IMG/VR virus record: IMGVR_UViG_3300050821_002644
Coordinates: 1 to 54,206 of that record
DNA: 54,206 bases
Reading direction: 5' to 3' (one strand)
From: a virus
Numbering within the stretch: the first letter of the stretch is position 1; every line of letters begins with the position of its first letter. Positions 17,092-24,292 of the stretch are shown piece after piece. A program made the translations under genes and the position numbers. The notes below the pieces were generated by a model. That model was given only the letters and a program-made list of their open reading frames with translations. It had not been told where the DNA came from and did no database searches.

Positions 17092-17966
17092 GTCCTCCCG
17101 CTGCGATGACGGACTACACGTACTGCTTTGGCGACACAGGGTTCGTCCTCAACACGGACTTCAACAACACGTTCCCGTTCTTCGATGTCACCGATGTTTC
17201 CGGGCTGGACAGTGCTCCTCCTAGAGTCACGACGAACGAGCGTAGCCAGATGGATGGCACCTACATGGATGCGCCGTTCACCTCTGGTCGTACGATCATA
17301 GTCACTGGCGACATGTACACGAAGCCTTCTGATCCAGAGTCGCAACTGAAGCTGCTCAAGCGTGACTACGGAGCAGGATCGGGAATCAAGCCATTCTACT
17401 TCCAGATCCCCGGAAGTACGATGCAGTTCGTCAATGGCATCGGTGGCGGCTGTAAGTACGATCACGACACCAACAGGTCGATCGGCAAGACTGCAGGCGT
17501 ACAGCTGACAGTGCTAGCCTCCGACCCCTACATCTATGACTACCCAGGTCAGGCTGTAGGAATTCAAATCCCGACTGTCGTAACTGGTATCGGGATGGGC
17601 TTTAACACCGGCTTCAACTTGGGCTTCGGCGGAACCATCGCCGGCAACTCTGCCACAGTGCAGAACCTCGGGACGCATACGGCATTCCCGATCATCACGC
17701 TGTACGGTCCGCTCGTGAACCCTGTACTGGTAGATGGTTACACGGGCTACACGATGTCGTTCAGTATCAGCCTGCAGGCAAGCGATGCTCTAGTCATCGA
17801 CTGTAGGAATCGGTCAGTAGTCCTGAACGGAACGGCTAGTCGTAGATCGACGTTGACTGGTGCGCAGTGGCCTTACCTGCCTGCAGGCTTCTCATCGTCA
17901 ATTCAGTTCTACGCAGACTCGGGAGCTGGGAGTGCTATGGTCCAGCTCTGGAACACGTACTACTAG
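17088..17966 (+). CDS. Distal tail protein (Dit-like)
   Basis: 292 residues, next after the tape measure with an ATGA overlap. Siphovirus Dit-family layout: an N-terminal beta belt domain (SGLDSAPPRVTTNERSQMDG, then GRTIIVTGDMYTKP), and a C-terminal galectin-like part with NLGTHTAFPIITLYGPLVNP and SDALVIDCRNRSVVLNG. It forms the hub ring joining tail tube and tip. Confidence 0.85.
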   Translation: MSPPAAMTDYTYCFGDTGFVLNTDFNNTFPFFDVTDVSGLDSAPPRVTTNERSQMDGTYMDAPFTSGRTIIVTGDMYTKPSDPESQLKLLKRDYGAGSGIKPFYFQIPGSTMQFVNGIGGGCKYDHDTNRSIGKTAGVQLTVLASDPYIYDYPGQAVGIQIPTVVTGIGMGFNTGFNLGFGGTIAGNSATVQNLGTHTAFPIITLYGPLVNPVLVDGYTGYTMSFSISLQASDALVIDCRNRSVVLNGTASRRSTLTGAQWPYLPAGFSSSIQFYADSGAGSAMVQLWNTYY

Positions 17967-17974
17967 GAGCAAGC

Positions 17975-18997
17975 ATGAGTGCAGTCAATCCTGCAGCCTT
18001 CAGTCAGGGTCGAACTGATCACCCTGCTGTGCTCTTCCGCATGATGCTAGCAGGTCTCAACCCAGGCATGATGGCAGCAGGCGGAACGGCACCAGGCGGA
18101 GGTGTCAACCCCTACTTCGGTTCTCGACTCGGTATCACTGGTAACGCAAGCATGAACGTTACCGTCGGTACTGGTCTCGTCTACATTCCGGCTTCGACAG
18201 CCTGGAACGGAATGTATGCAGGCTACAACAACGCAACGTTCAACGTCAGCATCGCAGCTGCATCTTCTACGCAGTGGCGTACGGACCTGATCTACGCACT
18301 GATGACGGACCCTGGTGACAACACAGCTGCCTGGAGCGTGAACGCAGCCACAGGGACGAACTCGTCTACCTCGCCTGGAACGACTCCGACTCTGCCTTCG
18401 AACGCTGTGCCTCTAGCTCTGGTTCGTGTGACTCCGAACATGACTGTCACTAACGGTGGCGGTACGATCGTTGACGCTCGCACGTACTCGGCACTCGAGG
18501 GTACGTTGATCACGACATCCTCTGCGCAGCCCTCTACCTCGATGCCCAATGGGACAACGTGGTACGAGACTGACACACAGGCGCTTGGTGTCATCATCAA
18601 CGGTGCTCGCCAGTACATTCCCACGATGGCTCAGGTCAGGGACAGCTGGCACAACTTCAACCCGTTGATCTCGGGCTGGGGTGTCAGCACTGGTTATGGC
18701 AAGTACCGCAAGACGCTTGACAACGAGACGCAGCTAACTGCTAACATCCAGACTACGGTCGGTACAGGCATCAGCAGCTGGACCAACATCCTCCAGAACA
18801 ACCTGCCAGCTGGTTACCGACCTCTGCAGGCTCACCCGTTCCCTGTCGGTGCTGACATCATCTCGATCTCGTCGGACGGTACGCGATCCGCTGGCGCTCG
18901 AGGCTATCTCGGTTCAGACGGCAGTCTCAACCTCATCGCGATCGCTCCGGACGCTACTGCTGTTCAGTTCGAAGTCCGCTGCCCCTTGGACGTGTAA
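17975..18997 (+). CDS. Minor tail protein
   Basis: 340 residues, starting at ATG 17975 after AGGAGC. Rich in Gly, Thr, Asn and Ser. The segment TQWRTDLIYALMTDPGDN and then VPLALVRVTPNMTVTNGGGT, DARTY is a module common in minor tail and tip proteins of actinophages. The C-terminal 100 residues form a separate beta domain, possibly for receptor contact. TAATG overlap with the next gene. Confidence 0.75.
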   Translation: MSAVNPAAFSQGRTDHPAVLFRMMLAGLNPGMMAAGGTAPGGGVNPYFGSRLGITGNASMNVTVGTGLVYIPASTAWNGMYAGYNNATFNVSIAAASSTQWRTDLIYALMTDPGDNTAAWSVNAATGTNSSTSPGTTPTLPSNAVPLALVRVTPNMTVTNGGGTIVDARTYSALEGTLITTSSAQPSTSMPNGTTWYETDTQALGVIINGARQYIPTMAQVRDSWHNFNPLISGWGVSTGYGKYRKTLDNETQLTANIQTTVGTGISSWTNILQNNLPAGYRPLQAHPFPVGADIISISSDGTRSAGARGYLGSDGSLNLIAIAPDATAVQFEVRCPLDV

Positions 18998-20106
18998 TGG
19001 TTGCCGCTTACAACTACCTCGTGACTGACTTGGCGAGTGGAGTTGTGCTAGGTGACATTCCCTGCAACAACGTCTCGCTGAGCACACAGTTGAACTCTGC
19101 AGGTAACATGTCTGCAGGTATCAACCTCGACGACACGCGGATCGATAACGACCAAGTCCTGGCGCTGACGAACCCTGGCCGTTGTGCCTTCTGGGCCTAC
19201 AGGGAGAACGCCATCGTCTGGGGCGGTCCAGTGATGACTCGAGAGTTCCAGTCAGACGGTAAGTCACTATCGTTCACTGGGCAGACGTTCGAGATCTTCG
19301 CCACGCGTAAGTATCCACGAGCAGTCTTGGGTACGTCGGTCGTGAACTGGACATACAACATGTGTCAGACGATCGACAAGCTATGGCAACAGCTGCAGAG
19401 TGTCACAGGCGGATACATCGGCGTGAACCCGATGTCTTCCTACCCAGCGAACGACGCTGCTACGACTTTGACAATCAACGGTTGGGATCTCTCGACCTCG
19501 TACGATGACCTGATTCAAAGTGTCATCGCGCTGCAAGGCGGGCCTGACTACACGATCGTCTGGCTCGAAGATGGCAACGGAAATCCGTTCGCTCAACTGT
19601 CCTGTGGAATCCCTTTGGGGAACCCTGTCGGGTACGCCGACATGACGGTTGACTTCCCAGGGCCTGTTCAGTCGTATATCTATAACGAATCAGCCTCAGC
19701 AGGCAACAACCGTTGGTGGTCGGTAGGCGATGGCGACGGGGCAGCAGCTGTCGCTGGGGAGATCACCGACTTCAATAGTCTCACTTCAGGTTACCCGATC
19801 TGGGAAGGCGTTAACAACTACCAAGGCGTTACTGACAACACGACGATCGAGAACCACGCAATTCAGGACTTGAAGTCGTTCCCGCTACCGCTAGTGACGC
19901 ACAACATCGACCTCGCAGGGAATGGCTTCCCAGAGTTCGGTACCTACGGCATGGGCGACTACGTTGTCTGTAACATTCAGGACTCACGCTTCCCAGATGG
20001 TGAGCAGTTCGACGTTCGTGCCGTTGGTTGGACTGTTCAGCCACCTGATGAAGGTAACGGCACTGAGATGGTCACATTGGTTCTAGACGAGCCGAGTGCG
20101 TCATGA
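18997..20106 (+). CDS. Tail tip/baseplate hub protein (Gp37-like)
   Basis: 369 residues. The N-terminal belt (YLVTDLASGVVLGDIPCNNV, then RCAFWAYRENAIVWGGPV) and the LSFTGQTFEIFATRKYPRA segment match the Siphovirus Gp37/gp27-like hub proteins that follow Dit. It would form the central tip plug or tail-lysin platform. ATGA overlap with the next gene. Confidence 0.75.
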   Translation: MVAAYNYLVTDLASGVVLGDIPCNNVSLSTQLNSAGNMSAGINLDDTRIDNDQVLALTNPGRCAFWAYRENAIVWGGPVMTREFQSDGKSLSFTGQTFEIFATRKYPRAVLGTSVVNWTYNMCQTIDKLWQQLQSVTGGYIGVNPMSSYPANDAATTLTINGWDLSTSYDDLIQSVIALQGGPDYTIVWLEDGNGNPFAQLSCGIPLGNPVGYADMTVDFPGPVQSYIYNESASAGNNRWWSVGDGDGAAAVAGEITDFNSLTSGYPIWEGVNNYQGVTDNTTIENHAIQDLKSFPLPLVTHNIDLAGNGFPEFGTYGMGDYVVCNIQDSRFPDGEQFDVRAVGWTVQPPDEGNGTEMVTLVLDEPSAS

Positions 20107-20609
20107 CGCACACTACTAGACAGTCACAGTACAGGAAGCCGCCTCTGGTACCAGGTGCTCCTCCCGGAGATATCATCCAGACGATTCTGGATTTGCAGAA
20201 ACAGATCAAGACGTTGATGATTCAGAACCCGGGTATGCAAGACCCCTGGCACTATGTCGGAGACCCTACCACAGGGCTCGGGACTACGTTCTTGACAGGT
20301 AGTTGGGGCAACAGGGGCGGCGGATGGATGAACCTCGCCTTCAGGTTGGTGTCGCCTAACGAGGTCGAGATACGCGGTGGGATCACTGTCGGCACTGCTG
20401 GTACGGCTGTCTTCGCTCTGCCTACTGGATACCAACCCGTCAGTACGCAGGCACTCAACTACTTCGTCGTCGCGGGCAGTACTAGCACGCTGACGAACGA
20501 GCCACTGCTGAATGTCGCAGCTACCACAGGGACTGTTCAGCAGAACGGAGTTAGCACAGGCGGAGCTACTGCCGCTTGGGTTAATGGTACTATCAGCCTT
20601 GATGGGTAG
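20103..20609 (+). CDS. Minor tail/tip protein
   Basis: 168 residues. A Pro-rich start leads to a helix (DIIQTILDLQKQIKTLMIQN) that could trimerise, followed by a beta domain (NEVEIRGGITVGTAGTAVFA, LPTGYQP). This short helix plus beta-sandwich design is common at siphovirus tail tips. Coupled to the hub gene by an ATGA overlap. Confidence 0.7.
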   Translation: MTHTTRQSQYRKPPLVPGAPPGDIIQTILDLQKQIKTLMIQNPGMQDPWHYVGDPTTGLGTTFLTGSWGNRGGGWMNLAFRLVSPNEVEIRGGITVGTAGTAVFALPTGYQPVSTQALNYFVVAGSTSTLTNEPLLNVAATTGTVQQNGVSTGGATAAWVNGTISLDG

Positions 20610-20617
20610 GAGGTGGT

Positions 20618-20860
20618 ATGACCCTTAGTGAGGTGGCCTCACTGATCGGCGGAGGAACTGGTGGAACGGCAGTCATCTTCTTCTGCCTCTGGATGACGGG
20701 GCTTATTCACACCAAGGGAGAGATGGAGGACAAGAACAAGCAAATTGCCGAATACAAAGAGGCACTGAAAGAAGAGCGGGCCAGAAACGACAGTCTTCAA
20801 GCTACAGGGATGATTGTCAGAGATGTACTCACCGGGCTCCGAGAGGAGCTGAAGAAGTAA
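20618..20860 (+). CDS. Membrane protein with coiled coil, lysis-associated
   Basis: 80 residues: one membrane span near 15-33 (GTAVIFFCLWMTGLIHT), then a charged coiled coil (EDKNKQIAEYKEALKEERAR). This layout fits a spanin-like or lysis-regulator protein. AGGAGG upstream; the stop overlaps the next gene (TAATG). Function inferred from topology and position before the lysis genes. Confidence 0.6.
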   Translation: MTLSEVASLIGGGTGGTAVIFFCLWMTGLIHTKGEMEDKNKQIAEYKEALKEERARNDSLQATGMIVRDVLTGLREELKK

Positions 20861-21054
20861 TGAACTGGCCATGGAGGCGAAAGTTGAGGAGGAAGACAGG
20901 ACTAGAGGAAGCGCATAGGGAGCGCGAAATCTCTACGGCAAAGAGAGTTGAGGCGGAGCCGCTTGCGGTTTCACTTCGTGACATGCGAGACGAGAACCAC
21001 ATCCGGCCTCTGCTGAGGACTCTCATCCAAGGAACGAACGACACAAAGGAGTGA
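20860..21054 (+). CDS. Small basic protein of the lysis cassette
   Basis: 64 residues starting MNWPWRRKLRRKTGLEEAHR. The Arg-rich amphipathic start and charged helix resemble short proteins found near actinophage lysis genes. Function unknown. It overlaps the previous gene and is one base from the next. Confidence 0.6.
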   Translation: MNWPWRRKLRRKTGLEEAHREREISTAKRVEAEPLAVSLRDMRDENHIRPLLRTLIQGTNDTKE

Positions 21055-21055
21055 C

Positions 21056-21460
21056 ATGACTCAATTGCAGTTCCTACTCGACTGGATACAATACGCGGTC
21101 GTAGTGGCGTTCTGCGTGTCGCTCCTACTACCCTTTGCTCTGATGCCTATCTGGAAGTGGTGGAAGGATAGCTTCGGCGTTAACCTGCAAGTCAAGGACT
21201 TCGCCATCGCTGCCGCTCTGCTCGCTGCATTCTTGCACTACGTGTTCGGAGTTGATCCGAGCGAGTTGTGGTTCAAGTACTTGCAGGCAGTAGCTATCAC
21301 ATCCATACCGATTGTTCTGGTTTGGCGGTTCCAGATCATCTATAGGGAGCAGAAGCAAGGGGCTAGACACAGACGTAGTACCGATGCAAAGCATTCGAAC
21401 GGCGGTGAAAATGCTACTACCAGACGTAAGCGAGTTTCAGTCCGGAGCAAGCGCTCCTAA
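21056..21460 (+). CDS. Membrane protein, holin candidate
   Basis: 134 residues with three likely membrane spans (about 10-32, 47-63 and 77-92), and a basic tail (residues 100-134, RRKRVSVRSKRS at the end). Located directly before the endolysin, which starts inside its last 50 bases, so a holin or holin-accessory role is plausible. A second small membrane protein follows the endolysin, leaving the assignment open. Confidence 0.6.
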   Translation: MTQLQFLLDWIQYAVVVAFCVSLLLPFALMPIWKWWKDSFGVNLQVKDFAIAAALLAAFLHYVFGVDPSELWFKYLQAVAITSIPIVLVWRFQIIYREQKQGARHRRSTDAKHSNGGENATTRRKRVSVRSKRS

Positions 21461-22340
21461 CTGGGCTGGTATCAAGACACAGAATGGCGGAGCGGGTATT
21501 ATCCGCGTCTGCTACGGAACGTCACACCTCGACAAGATGTTTGTGACGAACAAGAACGCACTGCAGAGTAATGGGTTCCAGTTCGCTCTGCTCTACCAGT
21601 ACCTTCGAGCGGACCAGGATGCTGGATCTCAGGCGGTAGCGTTCTGCAACTACATAGGCGCTGGGAACCTGAAGCCCTGGATGAAGCCTTGCCTCGACCT
21701 CGAAGAGGGAAGCGGCGACCAGACTGGACGAGCTGCGACGTGGTTCAGCTACGTTGACCACTTCTTCGGTCTCGACAATCAGGCGCTTCCACAGAGGAGC
21801 TGGCTCTACACGGGCCAGGCGTTCGGTGCAGGCGCTTCGAACCTAGACACGATCTGCAACTCGGCGAGGCACACTTGGGTTGCTGCTTACCAGAGCAGCC
21901 CGCCTTCGCTTCCTCACACCCTCTGGCAGTCGACAGATGGTTCGTCAGGAAGCCACATCACTAGTTGGCCTGGCTGCGGCAAGGTCGACACCAACTACAC
22001 CGGACTGACTCTCAGTCAGCTCGTAGCGTCTATCGCATCAACGACGGAGGATGACGACGTGCCACTCGCAGCCGTAGCACACTGGGTCGACGGTTCTGGG
22101 AACACCTACCGGTACCACGCTCGTATCGACCCGAGCAGCAACGACCTTCAGTACATGGGTCCTGACACCAGCTACGCCTGGGTCAACATCACCGGCTCGA
22201 ACGCTTCAAGCGGCGTGAGCATGTCGGTGAGCGACACTGGCGAGAAGGTGATCTGCTACACGAACCTGGCGGGTCACACGTGTCAGTACGTCGCCGCGCC
22301 TGGTGCTACTACCTGGACCTGGCAGGATCTGGACAGCTGA
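21411..22340 (+). CDS. Endolysin, GH25 muramidase
   Basis: 309 residues. The catalytic GH25 fold has LLPDVSEFQ at the N-terminus and PCLDLEEGSG near residues 89-98, giving the DxE pair. DGSSGSHITSW and KVDTNYTGL lie near the barrel end. Residues about 215-309 form a beta-rich C-terminal part with aromatic turns (YMGPDTSYAWVNITG, then TTWTWQDL), probably wall-binding. The start chosen is ATG 21411, within the preceding membrane gene; GTG 21405 is possible. No signal peptide, so release depends on a holin. Confidence 0.9.
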   Translation: MLLPDVSEFQSGASAPNWAGIKTQNGGAGIIRVCYGTSHLDKMFVTNKNALQSNGFQFALLYQYLRADQDAGSQAVAFCNYIGAGNLKPWMKPCLDLEEGSGDQTGRAATWFSYVDHFFGLDNQALPQRSWLYTGQAFGAGASNLDTICNSARHTWVAAYQSSPPSLPHTLWQSTDGSSGSHITSWPGCGKVDTNYTGLTLSQLVASIASTTEDDDVPLAAVAHWVDGSGNTYRYHARIDPSSNDLQYMGPDTSYAWVNITGSNASSGVSMSVSDTGEKVICYTNLAGHTCQYVAAPGATTWTWQDLDS

Positions 22341-22555
22341 TGGTCACCGGCGGAGGTGTAACCATTCCTAACAACGTCACAGGTGCGACTGTCGGAGCTC
22401 TAGTAGCGACGGTCGTCGTGTGGCTACTCACGCTCATTCCTGGGCTACAGCATATGCCTGACGATGTGAGACAAGCAATCTTCTCCCTCATCATCGTCGC
22501 TACCACTGCACTCGGTGGCTGGATAGAGCATAGATCGAGGTCGAAGACCTCCTAA
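22340..22555 (+). CDS. Small membrane protein, holin candidate
   Basis: 71 residues starting at the ATG overlapping the endolysin stop (TGATG). Two hydrophobic segments (GALVATVVVWLLTLI and AIFSLIIVATTALGGWI) and a short basic tail (EHRSRSKTS), the classic small holin layout. Last gene before the convergent terminator. Confidence 0.7.
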   Translation: MVTGGGVTIPNNVTGATVGALVATVVVWLLTLIPGLQHMPDDVRQAIFSLIIVATTALGGWIEHRSRSKTS

Positions 22556-22561
22556 CAAACT

Positions 22562-22615
22562 CCTGGCCCGGTCTCCGTGTGATCCGCCGCACACGTCCCT
22601 CGAGACCGGGCCAGG
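22562..22615. terminator. Convergent hairpin terminator
   Basis: CCTGGCCCGGTCTC (22562-22575) pairs perfectly with GAGACCGGGCCAGG (22602-22615), with an inner CGTGTG/CACACG stem. It lies between the end of the rightward late genes and the end of the leftward genes, so it can stop transcription from both sides. There is no clear U-run. Confidence 0.85.
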
Positions 22616-22621
22616 ACTCTG

Positions 22622-23119
22622 TTATCGCTTCATCTCCTGCAGAACATGACTCTTAAGTCCTGGAAGGTATTCCTCGAACACGCCATTGACAACAGCGAAG
22701 AGCATGTGACGTCTGGCATCGTTGGTATCTTTCCACGCCTTGATAGGACTGAGCTCTAGACTCAGACGCTTGAAGTGCTGCTCGGCAAATTTCTTCGCCT
22801 GGTCAGGTCCCTGCATGACTAGCGGAGTGTTGTAGACGGCGCACCAGGCCTTGATGATGCCGATGTACTCGTTCGATATCTGCCTTGCGAACTCATTCTC
22901 GCGAGGGTCGAAACGTTCACAGATGACGAGCTGGGGCGTCTCCTTCTCCAGGAACTGCCACAGGGCAGCGTGATGTAGTTCCTGTCCGAAGCCTAGGCGT
23001 CCGAAACGGACCATGTGCTGCCTGAGGTGACCTCCCCATATGAAACCGTCGGGGAGTGTAAGCACTTCGAGTGCGGTCCAGCCAGTACAACCTCCGGGGT
23101 CAAACGCTAGAGCCTTCAC
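22622..23119 (-). CDS. RuvC-like Holliday junction resolvase
   Basis: 165 residues from GTG 23119 (GAGAG upstream); a TTG at 23143 is the longer option. The RNase H-like fold shows KALAFDPGGCTGWTAL (first Asp), VICERFDPRENEF (Glu) and DTNDARRHMLFAVV (last acidic cluster). Resolves branched DNA made in replication and recombination before packaging. Last gene of the leftward arm, ending just before the shared hairpin. Confidence 0.75.
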   Translation of the reverse strand: MKALAFDPGGCTGWTALEVLTLPDGFIWGGHLRQHMVRFGRLGFGQELHHAALWQFLEKETPQLVICERFDPRENEFARQISNEYIGIIKAWCAVYNTPLVMQGPDQAKKFAEQHFKRLSLELSPIKAWKDTNDARRHMLFAVVNGVFEEYLPGLKSHVLQEMKR

Positions 23120-23171
23120 CAGTGTCTCTCGCTTTCTATCCAAGATAACAGACTTTGTTAGACTGCTTGAG

Positions 23172-23197
23172 TCTCGCGCGCGCGTAAAGGGGCGAGA
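23172..23197. terminator. Possible hairpin after the HNH-like gene
   Basis: TCTCGC (23172-23177) and GCGAGA (23192-23197) flank a CG-repeat loop in a 128-base non-coding gap (23120-23247). It is short, so only a weak candidate. Nothing else is recognised in this gap. Confidence 0.35.
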
Positions 23198-23247
23198 GCT
23201 ATGGTTTAAAAGCTTCTATATCTCTCCGATCGCGTCTGAGCTGGGTT

Positions 23248-23580
23248 CTATAAAGAGCTCGCACTTTCTCTCGCGATCACTTGACGTAGTTCCTCGGCTT
23301 CTGCTTGAAGCTCTTCGATGCGAGCTTCGACTGCGGCCAGACGGGCCTTAGGAGACTTGGCGTCTCCTCTAGTTCGGAGCTCCAGGTTCGAAGGATCCAG
23401 ATTACTTCGCCTGCCGTCTTTGAACTTGACGAACTCGTTCGGCTCGAGCTTCCTGCCGAGCATCGTCTCCATGACGAGAACATGTACTGCTACCCAGCCT
23501 CTATCTTCCGTCTTCCTCTGGCGGTAGCCATTCTGGTTGACCGTCTCCGTCCCTACCGGCGACGCTGTTCCCTTGGGCAT
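23248..23580 (-). CDS. HNH-like protein, degenerate motif
   Basis: 110 residues; AAGGAG eight bases before the ATG. Residues 18-72 follow the HNH/AP2-associated pattern GYR...VHVLVMETMLGRKL...VKFKDGRRSNLDPSNLELRT, but the usual NHKDG is KFKDG, so catalytic His is missing and activity is doubtful. A C-terminal coiled coil (AAVEARIEELQAEAEELRQV) follows. It may be a DNA-binding relic or regulator. Its first 80 bases overlap the gene upstream. Confidence 0.7.
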   Translation of the reverse strand: MPKGTASPVGTETVNQNGYRQRKTEDRGWVAVHVLVMETMLGRKLEPNEFVKFKDGRRSNLDPSNLELRTRGDAKSPKARLAAVEARIEELQAEAEELRQVIARESASSL

Positions 23581-23743
23581 TACCCAACTCCTTCACTCTT
23601 GCTATCTCCTCGTCAGTTACTGTGTAGTCGCAGCCTTCTCCATCGAAGCCCACACATATCCACATACACGCAACGAGTACGTACTTCATCTGCCCATGAA
23701 CAGAACACACAGGCTCGCAAATATCGTCAGGTCCGAAAATCAT
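23501..23743 (-). CDS. Small putative zinc-binding protein
   Basis: 80 residues from ATG 23743. The pattern CEPVCSVHGQMKYVLVACMW and then CVGFDGEGC suggests a metal site. The Shine-Dalgarno-like AGGGG upstream is part of a CCACAGGGG motif at 23751-23759. A GTG at 23764 is an alternative start without ribosome site. The 80-base overlap with the next gene is unusually long. Function unknown. Confidence 0.6.
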   Translation of the reverse strand: MIFGPDDICEPVCSVHGQMKYVLVACMWICVGFDGEGCDYTVTDEEIARVKELGNAQGNSVAGRDGDGQPEWLPPEEDGR

Positions 23744-23772
23744 TCGAGCGCCCCTGTGGATCACAGAAGAAA

Positions 23773-23794
23773 GGGCCGGTCCCTCAACCGGCCC
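23773..23794 (-). terminator. Hairpin terminator
   Basis: GGGCCGGT (23773-23780) pairs with ACCGGCCC (23787-23794). Read leftward the stem is followed by TTTCTTCT, a good intrinsic terminator shape, directly after the stop of the 41-residue gene. Confidence 0.75.
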
Positions 23795-23799
23795 CTCTC

Positions 23800-23925
23800 C
23801 TACTCCTTCGTTACCTGCGTATCCGACACTATGATTTCAGTCTCCGCCGTGATGACTTCATCTCCACTCTTGATCTCAACTGTGACGTTGTAGATCTGAG
23901 TGCTAGTGTCGACTTCCTCGGGCAT
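23800..23925 (-). CDS. Small beta-rich protein, unknown
   Basis: 41 residues, MPEEVDTSTQIYNVTVEIKS and onward, an acidic strand-rich peptide. The ATG overlaps the stop of the Ig-like gene upstream (TGATG), and a terminator follows, so it ends an operon. Its Thr/Val pattern resembles the neighbour, so the two may act together. Confidence 0.6.
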   Translation of the reverse strand: MPEEVDTSTQIYNVTVEIKSGDEVITAETEIIVSDTQVTKE

Positions 23926-24224
23926 CAGACCGTGGTGGTAGCGGTGGCGCTCAGGCCATCGTCACCCATCACGACGTCCCAGGTGTGGTTGCCATCGTCG
24001 TTCACGCTGGCTTCGAAGGTGTCCGTCGCAGCCGAGGTCGTGACCGAGATCGCAGCAGAGGCGGTAGCCTCCTCCTGGTCCTGGTTCTTGATCGACACGG
24101 TGACGTTGAACTCAGTGGTCGAGACCTGCTCGCCACTCGCCCAGCTGATCGACAGCTTCACCGTGTCGCCCGGGTTGTACTGGGCCTTGTCAGCGCTGAC
24201 CTGAACGTTGGTTGCCTGAGCCAT
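23925..24224 (-). CDS. Ig-like beta-sandwich protein
   Basis: 99 residues from ATG 24224. Thr/Ser/Val-rich alternating strands (VQVSADKAQYNPGDTVKLSI, then TEFNVTVSIKNQDQEE) form an Ig/CARDB-like sandwich. Such domains decorate phage virions, yet this gene lies in the replication arm away from the structural genes. GGGA lies nine bases upstream. Function unknown. Confidence 0.65.
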   Translation of the reverse strand: MAQATNVQVSADKAQYNPGDTVKLSISWASGEQVSTTEFNVTVSIKNQDQEEATASAAISVTTSAATDTFEASVNDDGNHTWDVVMGDDGLSATATTTV

Positions 24225-24292
24225 GTGTTTAATCCCTACTTCCTGTTCGAACCATGCGATCGGATGATGGAAGAACCTGCTATGGTGCTGTG

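Noticed and set aside
24225-24292. Possible tRNA near CTGTTCGAACCATG
   Set aside because: A TTCGA is present, but no T-stem pairing or acceptor stem surrounds it.
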